A DNA stretch of 64,000 bases from Bacteroides graminisolvens DSM 19988 = JCM 15093 (GTDB taxonomy: Bacteria; Bacteroidota; Bacteroidia; Bacteroidales; Bacteroidaceae): the NCBI RefSeq assembly GCF_000428125.1, contig NZ_ATZI01000007.1:62001-126000 (forward strand), read 5' to 3'. Position 1 is the stretch's first letter, and the number at the start of each line of letters is the position of its first letter. Under the pieces are notes generated by a model. It was not told the DNA's origin. It worked only from the letters and a program-made list of their open reading frames with translations, and made no database searches. Made by a program: the position numbers and the translations under genes. Shown here in pieces: positions 58,681-64,000 of the stretch.

Positions 58681-60213
58681 TTAATTCCAACCTGTATTTT
58701 GTTCTAATTCATATTCAGTTCCTTTTGTCTTATCAAGTTCACCTTGAGGAATAGGAAGATACTTCATGTAATCATTCCAAGTACGAACCGAATTGTGTGC
58801 TGCATCATTATCGTTCAACAAAGAGGTGTCTCCCCAACGAACAATGTCCCAAAAGCGCATACCTTCGCCCAAGAATTCCCGACGTCTTTCTAGTTTTATA
58901 TTTTCAGCTGTTGCCGGAATAGAATTATCAGCTCCAAAGGCGCGTTTGCGGATTCTGTCTAAACATGATTGGGCAGATAGGCCGTTCACTTCGGTTTGAC
59001 CATGAATAACGACCAATTCGGCATAATTGAGCAAAGCTTCGGCAAAACGGAAGATACGTACATTATTGCAGTAGTTTAAGTCTTGGTCTCCGGGAGGAGG
59101 GTTATAACCGATACGAGCCGAATACTTACGCATGAATAGGCCAGTATCCTGAAAGCGCGGAGTATAACTGCCTTCCGGCCATGCATTAATAGATCCGGCC
59201 AAACGAGTATCGCCATCTTCATATACGGCATAAGCAGCCTGTCTTACCGGTCCGAATCCCCAGCCTCCTTTAAAGACCTCTGCCGGGTCAGTCAACCCAT
59301 TGGGAGAAATAAACGCAGGAAGGTTAGTTCCATATCCTTGCCAACCACTCGCCCAGCTCTTTCCTTCGGGCAACTGATTACTTTCAAAGATTGATTCTAC
59401 GCAAAATTCATTCTCATCATTCCACATGGCATCAAAGTTTGAATAAAGGTCATATCCTCCGGTAGAAATAAGTTCTTCCATGTCTTTAGCCAATTCGGCA
59501 TATCTTGATGCATCTTTCTGGTACAAAACTACACGAGCTTTCAGCATCAATACAGCAGCACGTGAAACACGCCCCGTATTGGCAGCAGAAACTTTCATGG
59601 GTAATTTTCCTTCAGTAGCGGCAAAATCAATGTCTTCCATGATTTCTTTGTAAATGTCGTCAGCCTTGAATTGTTTTGCCATGTAAGGTGCACTAGTTAA
59701 GGGTTCTTCAAAATAAGGAATATTTCCCCAGAACTTCCATAACAAATGAACATAGTAAGCGCGTAAGAAATGTGCTTCTGCTTTGTATTGTTCAAGTCTG
59801 GCTTCGGGCACATTCACTGCATTGCCGCAAGCTATAATTACATTGTTACAACGAGCAAGCCCGGTATAATAGATGCTCCATAAACCGGTTATATTTTCAT
59901 CGGCCGATGAAGTAAACTGTGAGAGCTTGTATAATTGTCCCTGGTCACCGGCGTCTCCGCCACCTTTATAAATATCATCTGAACGAAGGTCAGACATCAG
60001 CGGTACACTGTTGTAGTTGTTATTTGCATAACTGTCAAACAACAATATCTGATAAGCAGAGCCCAAATTAGATAAGATAGCTCCTTCGGTAGCTGCTCCT
60101 CCGGCTTCTTGTTTCTCCGTAGAGGAAGCTGTTAGAAAATCATCACCACATGAAGTTGTACCAAGTACAACAAAAGCGGCTGCTATTATCATTAAGAATT
60201 TATTATTTTTCAT
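58681..60213 (-). CDS. SusD-like glycan-binding lipoprotein (RagB/SusD family)
   Basis: 510 aa from ATG 60213 (MKNNKFLMIIAAAFVVLGTTSC, Cys22). Typical SusD features: TPR-rich N-terminal helices (ILSNLGSAYQILLF, AEAHFLRAYYVHLLWKFWGNIPYFEEPL), the RFAEALLNYAELVVIHGQTEV helix and C-terminal LERRREFLGEGMRFWDIVRWGD. It forms the lid over the SusC transporter at the cell surface and holds glycan. It follows susC by 19 bp. Confidence 0.95.
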   Translation of the reverse strand: MKNNKFLMIIAAAFVVLGTTSCGDDFLTASSTEKQEAGGAATEGAILSNLGSAYQILLFDSYANNNYNSVPLMSDLRSDDIYKGGGDAGDQGQLYKLSQFTSSADENITGLWSIYYTGLARCNNVIIACGNAVNVPEARLEQYKAEAHFLRAYYVHLLWKFWGNIPYFEEPLTSAPYMAKQFKADDIYKEIMEDIDFAATEGKLPMKVSAANTGRVSRAAVLMLKARVVLYQKDASRYAELAKDMEELISTGGYDLYSNFDAMWNDENEFCVESIFESNQLPEGKSWASGWQGYGTNLPAFISPNGLTDPAEVFKGGWGFGPVRQAAYAVYEDGDTRLAGSINAWPEGSYTPRFQDTGLFMRKYSARIGYNPPPGDQDLNYCNNVRIFRFAEALLNYAELVVIHGQTEVNGLSAQSCLDRIRKRAFGADNSIPATAENIKLERRREFLGEGMRFWDIVRWGDTSLLNDNDAAHNSVRTWNDYMKYLPIPQGELDKTKGTEYELEQNTGWN

Positions 60214-60232
60214 ACCATTTATCATTTAAGAA

Positions 60233-63200
60233 TTAAAAAGTAATATTTGCTCCCACAGAAATGGTTCTTGCCTGCGGATATATACCACGATCGATACCAA
60301 TAGTAGTATAACCACCTGAAGCAACTTCGGGGTCAAACCCGTCATACCCGGTGAAAGTCAACAAGTTCTCTGCTGCAATATAAACTCTCAACTTTTGAAC
60401 AGACACTTTTTGAGTCCACATTGCCGGCAAGGTATATCCAAACTGAGCAGTTTTTAAGCGGACATAACTTCCATCTTTGATATATAAATCAGAAGAACGC
60501 CAGTTACTATTAGGATTTGATGATGTCATGCGTGGAATTTTATTAGAAGTACCCTCGCCAATCCAACGATCAAGTATCCATGTTGGACGGTTCATAGCAG
60601 GGATATCACCACGTTGTGAAAAGTCAAACACATCATTTCCGGCAGTACCTTGGAAAAATAAATTAAGATCAAAACCTTTCCACTCTGCATTTAACGTCAA
60701 TCCGAAAGTCCAGTCAGGCATTCCTTTACCTATTTTGGTTTTATCAGCATCTTCAATTACGCCATTGTTATCATAATCAACAAAGATAACATCACCCGGC
60801 TGGGCCTTAGGCTGTAATTTAACTCCCTTATCATTTACGTAAGCGTCAACTTGTGCCTGGTTTTGGAAAATACCGGCGGTTTTGTATCCGTAGAAGAACG
60901 GGTAAACTTCACCATTCTGGCCTTTTACATAACTACCTAAACCTGATGCACCAGCATTTTCATAAATAGCTTCTCCTGAAGCATTACCTAATTTTATCAA
61001 TTTGTTCTTTAAATAAGAAGCATTGGCGTTTACAGAATATTTAAAATCCCCCAATGACTGCTTCCATCCCATTTCAAATTCCAATCCCCAGTTCTCCATA
61101 TCGCCAGCATTGGCAATGGGTGCGCTCTGCCCAACATAACTTGGGATAGGCTGATCCATCAACATACCATTTGTCTTTTTCTTGAAATAGTCAAAGCCAA
61201 AATTCAAAGCATTATCAAAGAAACGGATATCAAAACCTAAATCGGTTTGTTCAGACTCCTCCCATTTCACATCAGGATTAGGTATTGCAGCTGGAGAACT
61301 ACCATACTGCATCACACCATTTTTACTTTCCGTAGCAACTACGTAGCCACCACCAAAATAATAATTCTGTCCGCCATCCATCAATGATGTGTAACGGAAA
61401 TTACCAATATTCTCATTACCGTTTTTACCCCAACTTGCACGAAGTTTCAAAGAAGTCAACCAATCCGGTCTGTTTTCCATAAAAGGTTCATTGGATACGT
61501 TCCATCCTAAAGATACAGCAGGAAATACAGCCCATTTATGACTAGGACCAAATCGAGAAGAACCATCGCGGCGTACGGTTGCCTGTATCATGTACCTCTC
61601 TGCATAGTTATAATCAATACGACCAAAATAAGACGCTAAACTAGCATTATTATACCCACCGGTTCCACCATAAACACGTTCGTCGTCTCTATCGGCTATA
61701 GCAGAGTTTATATTTGCTTTTGACGGATCATTTTCAAGTAAATCATAATCACTACCCCCTAATTGACGATAGGTGTACCTTTGAGCAGATTGACCTAATA
61801 CCACAGTCAGATTATGATTGCCAGCAAATGTTTTATTGTAAGTCAATACATTTTCAACCTGCCACTTATAACCTCTATTCATCTCACTCCAAACGGAACT
61901 TTGTGTTACGTCTTTGCCTTGGTTTGCCAAGAAATAAGGAAATTCATATCCGTCTTTCCCCCAAAATGCGAGGTCGAATCCATAGCTACTTTTGAATTTA
62001 AGTCCAGGCAATACATCTATTTCTCCCCAGAAAGTACCTACAAATTTATCTTCGTTGTTTTTCTCCGAACGAGGTTGATGCAACATAGCAACTGGATTTG
62101 CAATTTCTTGAAAGCCCGAAGGAGGAATAGAATATACGCGACCATCTTTATCTTTTACCGCATAAGGATGTGCTGCCAATATATTAGCCGCTTCGGTGTC
62201 ACTTGCATATACAGAAACCAAAGGAGAAAAAGTGAGTGCACTACCCAGGATAGAACCATATTCAGAGTTGGTTTCAATTCCTGTAGATTTTCCTCTTGAG
62301 TAACCAACATTCACTCCTACTCTTACTTTATTAAGGAATTTGCGGCTATTATCCTCAAACACATTATAAGTAGAATTTGTACGAATACTCCATCTGTCAT
62401 AATTTGATTTGCCATAATCACCACCAACAATACCTTCTTGATTAAAGTAACCTAAAGAGAGGAAATAAGAGACTTTTTCACCACCCCCACTGATACTTAC
62501 TTGATGATTTTGAACGGGAGCATCATAATTAAATGTTTCATCTTGCCAATCGGTACCTTTACCGGCGTTGGCAACCTGATCTGCAGTGTATCTGGGAGCA
62601 TTCCCATCATTAATCTGCGCTTCATTCATTATAACCATGTATTCAGTTGCATTGAGCACAGATTTCTTCTTCCACGGATTCTGCCATCCATAGCTAAAGT
62701 TGTAATTTACAGTAGCCTTACCTAATCCTTTGCCAGTGCCTCCATCTCCGGTTTTTGTAGTAACCAACACTACACCGTTGGCAGCGCGTGCTCCATATAT
62801 AGCAGCAGAAGCGGCATCTTTCAGTATTTCAACTGACTGAATATCTACCGGGTTCAAATAACCAATGCCACCATCAACAGGCATGCCATCTACAATATAT
62901 AAAGGGTCGCTGTTGTTTACGGTACCAATACCGCGGATCCTCACCTTGGAATCGGACCCCGGTTGGCCGGAACTCTGAGTTATTTGCACACCGGATACTT
63001 TTCCTTTTAATGCATCTTCAACGCGTGAAGGTTTTGCTACATTCAATTCCTCTGCTGTTACACGGCTAATAGCTGCTGTTACAACACTTTTCTTCTGAAC
63101 ACCGTAGCCCACAACTACAACCTCATCGAGCGTTTCGGTATCTTCTTGCAAAACGACTCTCAGTGATCGGTTGCCTTTAACTGAAACCTCTTGCGATTTA

Positions 63201-63427
63201 TATCCTACATAGGAAATAGATAAGATACAATCAGAAGGGGCATTCAATGTAAACTGACCATCGAGATCTGTAATTGTACCATTAGTAGTCCCTTTCACTA
63301 CCACATTAACTCCGGGCAAAGGTTCACTGTCTTGCCCGCCTACGATTACACCTTTTATCTGTATATTCTGTGAAAATACAGTAAGTGCAATCCCCCAAAA
63401 AAGAAATAAGAAAAATAATTTTTTCAT
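60233..63427 (-). CDS. SusC-like TonB-dependent transporter
   Basis: 1064 aa with signal peptide (FLFLFWGIALTVFSQ). Domains: carboxypeptidase-regulatory-like beta domain (IQIKGVIVGGQDSEPLPGVNVVVKG), a TonB box-containing linker (DEVVVVGYG), the plug with VRIRGIGTVNNSDPLYIVDGMPVDG and EILKDAASAAIYGARAANGVVLVTTK, and the 22-strand barrel ending SVGANITF. Imports oligosaccharides using TonB-ExbBD energy. First gene of the glucan PUL; promoter and three phased repeats lie upstream. Confidence 0.97.
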   Translation of the reverse strand: MKKLFFLFLFWGIALTVFSQNIQIKGVIVGGQDSEPLPGVNVVVKGTTNGTITDLDGQFTLNAPSDCILSISYVGYKSQEVSVKGNRSLRVVLQEDTETLDEVVVVGYGVQKKSVVTAAISRVTAEELNVAKPSRVEDALKGKVSGVQITQSSGQPGSDSKVRIRGIGTVNNSDPLYIVDGMPVDGGIGYLNPVDIQSVEILKDAASAAIYGARAANGVVLVTTKTGDGGTGKGLGKATVNYNFSYGWQNPWKKKSVLNATEYMVIMNEAQINDGNAPRYTADQVANAGKGTDWQDETFNYDAPVQNHQVSISGGGEKVSYFLSLGYFNQEGIVGGDYGKSNYDRWSIRTNSTYNVFEDNSRKFLNKVRVGVNVGYSRGKSTGIETNSEYGSILGSALTFSPLVSVYASDTEAANILAAHPYAVKDKDGRVYSIPPSGFQEIANPVAMLHQPRSEKNNEDKFVGTFWGEIDVLPGLKFKSSYGFDLAFWGKDGYEFPYFLANQGKDVTQSSVWSEMNRGYKWQVENVLTYNKTFAGNHNLTVVLGQSAQRYTYRQLGGSDYDLLENDPSKANINSAIADRDDERVYGGTGGYNNASLASYFGRIDYNYAERYMIQATVRRDGSSRFGPSHKWAVFPAVSLGWNVSNEPFMENRPDWLTSLKLRASWGKNGNENIGNFRYTSLMDGGQNYYFGGGYVVATESKNGVMQYGSSPAAIPNPDVKWEESEQTDLGFDIRFFDNALNFGFDYFKKKTNGMLMDQPIPSYVGQSAPIANAGDMENWGLEFEMGWKQSLGDFKYSVNANASYLKNKLIKLGNASGEAIYENAGASGLGSYVKGQNGEVYPFFYGYKTAGIFQNQAQVDAYVNDKGVKLQPKAQPGDVIFVDYDNNGVIEDADKTKIGKGMPDWTFGLTLNAEWKGFDLNLFFQGTAGNDVFDFSQRGDIPAMNRPTWILDRWIGEGTSNKIPRMTSSNPNSNWRSSDLYIKDGSYVRLKTAQFGYTLPAMWTQKVSVQKLRVYIAAENLLTFTGYDGFDPEVASGGYTTIGIDRGIYPQARTISVGANITF

Positions 63428-63471
63428 AATTTTTATAAATTAAGATTAACACTGTTCCTTGTCGAACGATG

Positions 63472-63561
63472 CAAACATAATGTATTTGGTCATGAATGAT
63501 ATCATAAAATAGCATTCCTAAATACGTCAATTCAAAAATTTAAATACGTTATAAATACGTC
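63472..63561 (-). promoter_or_regulatory. susC promoter with three phased TAAATACGT repeats
   Basis: -7 TATGTTTG on the minus strand at 63472-63479, 45 bp before the susC start. Upstream on the other side of the promoter are direct repeats TAAATACGT at 63519, 63541 and 63552, spaced 22 and 11 bp, so all on one helical face. They are well placed for activator binding; the regulator at the right edge is the likely binder. The rest of 63428-63693 holds only the regulator's terminator. Confidence 0.6.
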
Positions 63562-63644
63562 AAAAATAAATAAAGTATTGATAATCAATGTTTTATATAT
63601 ACATCAATCAAACTCGTCATTTATGTTATAAAGCATATATAACA

Positions 63645-63674
63645 AATAAGGCCACATCAAAATGCAGCCTTATT
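63645..63674 (-). terminator. Terminator of the PUL regulator gene
   Basis: AATAAGGC / GCCTTATT stem with a T-rich exit on the minus strand, 20 bp after the regulator stop. Confidence 0.65.
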
Positions 63675-63693
63675 AATACCATGTGAACAGGAG

Positions 63694-64000
63694 TTAAATT
63701 TTAGTGTTTAAATATTCAGTTAATCCTTCATCTCTTTCCAATTCAAATTTCTTTCGAAGACGATAACGGATTGTCTCAACTCCCCTAATGGAAATATTTA
63801 AAAGAGGAGCTATTTCTTTACTGGAAAGATTCATTTTAAGATAAGCGCACATCATGCGTTCATTTAAAGATAGATCGGGATGTTTCTCTCCCAAATGCTT
63901 CATAAAGTTATTGTGAATAAGATCGAACTGATCTTCAATGCGTTTCAAGAGTTCATCCGACTGGATGTTAGCATCTATTTTATTGTTAACCACCAGCAGC
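63694..64000 (-). CDS. PUL regulator with LuxR-type C-terminal HTH, C-terminal part
   Basis: The frame is open to the right edge; only about 101 C-terminal residues are in the window. ERMMCAYLKMNLSSKEIAPLLNISIRGVETIRYRLRKKFEL is a LuxR/GerE-like helix-turn-helix, as at the ends of the large Bacteroidetes sensors with a beta-propeller and triple-tyrosine domain (SusR-like or related regulators). The charged helix before it (ELLKRIEDQFDLIHNNFMKHLG) fits the linker of that group. It lies directly upstream of susC, so is the presumed regulator of the beta-glucan locus. Sensor domain not visible. Confidence 0.8.
   Translation of the reverse strand, partial: LLVVNNKIDANIQSDELLKRIEDQFDLIHNNFMKHLGEKHPDLSLNERMMCAYLKMNLSSKEIAPLLNISIRGVETIRYRLRKKFELERDEGLTEYLNTKI

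Overview
The window looks like a chromosomal segment of a Bacteroides-type gut bacterium (Bacteroidales). The grounds are a SusC/SusD polysaccharide utilisation locus, GH97 and GH3 enzymes, DUF5686, DUF5606, PUR/DUF3276 and Hc1-like histone genes, a long NusB, and many intergenic matches to the Bacteroides -7 promoter element TAnnTTTG. The species is not claimed. No rRNA, tRNA or CRISPR array was seen.

Layout. 1-3.0 kb: a tripartite RND efflux operon on the minus strand, cut by the left edge. 3.2-5.2 kb: an AraC regulator followed by two flavodoxin-fold genes. 5.3-12.2 kb: an envelope cluster with an EptA-like phosphoethanolamine transferase plus a 49-aa membrane peptide, a PagL-like lipid A deacylase, a small transporter-suffix protein and a DUF5686 outer-membrane gene broken by one in-frame TAG. 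Three of its promoters share a 9-12-9 bp direct repeat of LytTR type and a fourth has a degenerate version. 12.4-19.9 kb: a degraded prophage-like element with two HU genes, DUF5675, a terminase whose P-loop codons are split by a 265-nt group I intron, a gp36-like protein, a frameshifted DUF1273 gene, an Hc1-like histone and a tyrosine integrase next to dnaK.

20-45.4 kb: mostly core genes: dnaK, an iron/B12-type ABC importer with no ATPase gene, carboxynorspermidine dehydrogenase-bcp-recA, yeiH and its LysR regulator, clpB, coaE-ybbR-yajC-nusB, PUR protein, rplY-pth-S4, HIT, a Kef-type antiporter and gcvT-pepT. dnaK and clpB each have a -24/-12 (sigma-54-like) sequence at promoter distance. 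45.4-53.5 kb: a GH97 glucosidase, a second antiporter, an IS982 remnant, a DUF4373 protein followed by four small tandem hairpins, enolase and fucO.

53.7-64 kb: a beta-glucan type polysaccharide utilisation locus transcribed leftwards: SusC, SusD, a PKD-type surface glycan-binding lipoprotein, a BACON-GH16 endo-glucanase and a GH3 beta-glucosidase. A LuxR-type regulator is cut by the right edge. Three TAAATACGT repeats on 11-bp phasing lie upstream of the susC promoter. Together these would bind, cut, import and finish hydrolysing a beta-1,3- or mixed-linkage glucan.

The most unusual items are the intron in the terminase P-loop, the shared LytTR-like promoters of the envelope cluster, the sigma-54-like chaperone promoters and the phased repeats of the glucan locus.
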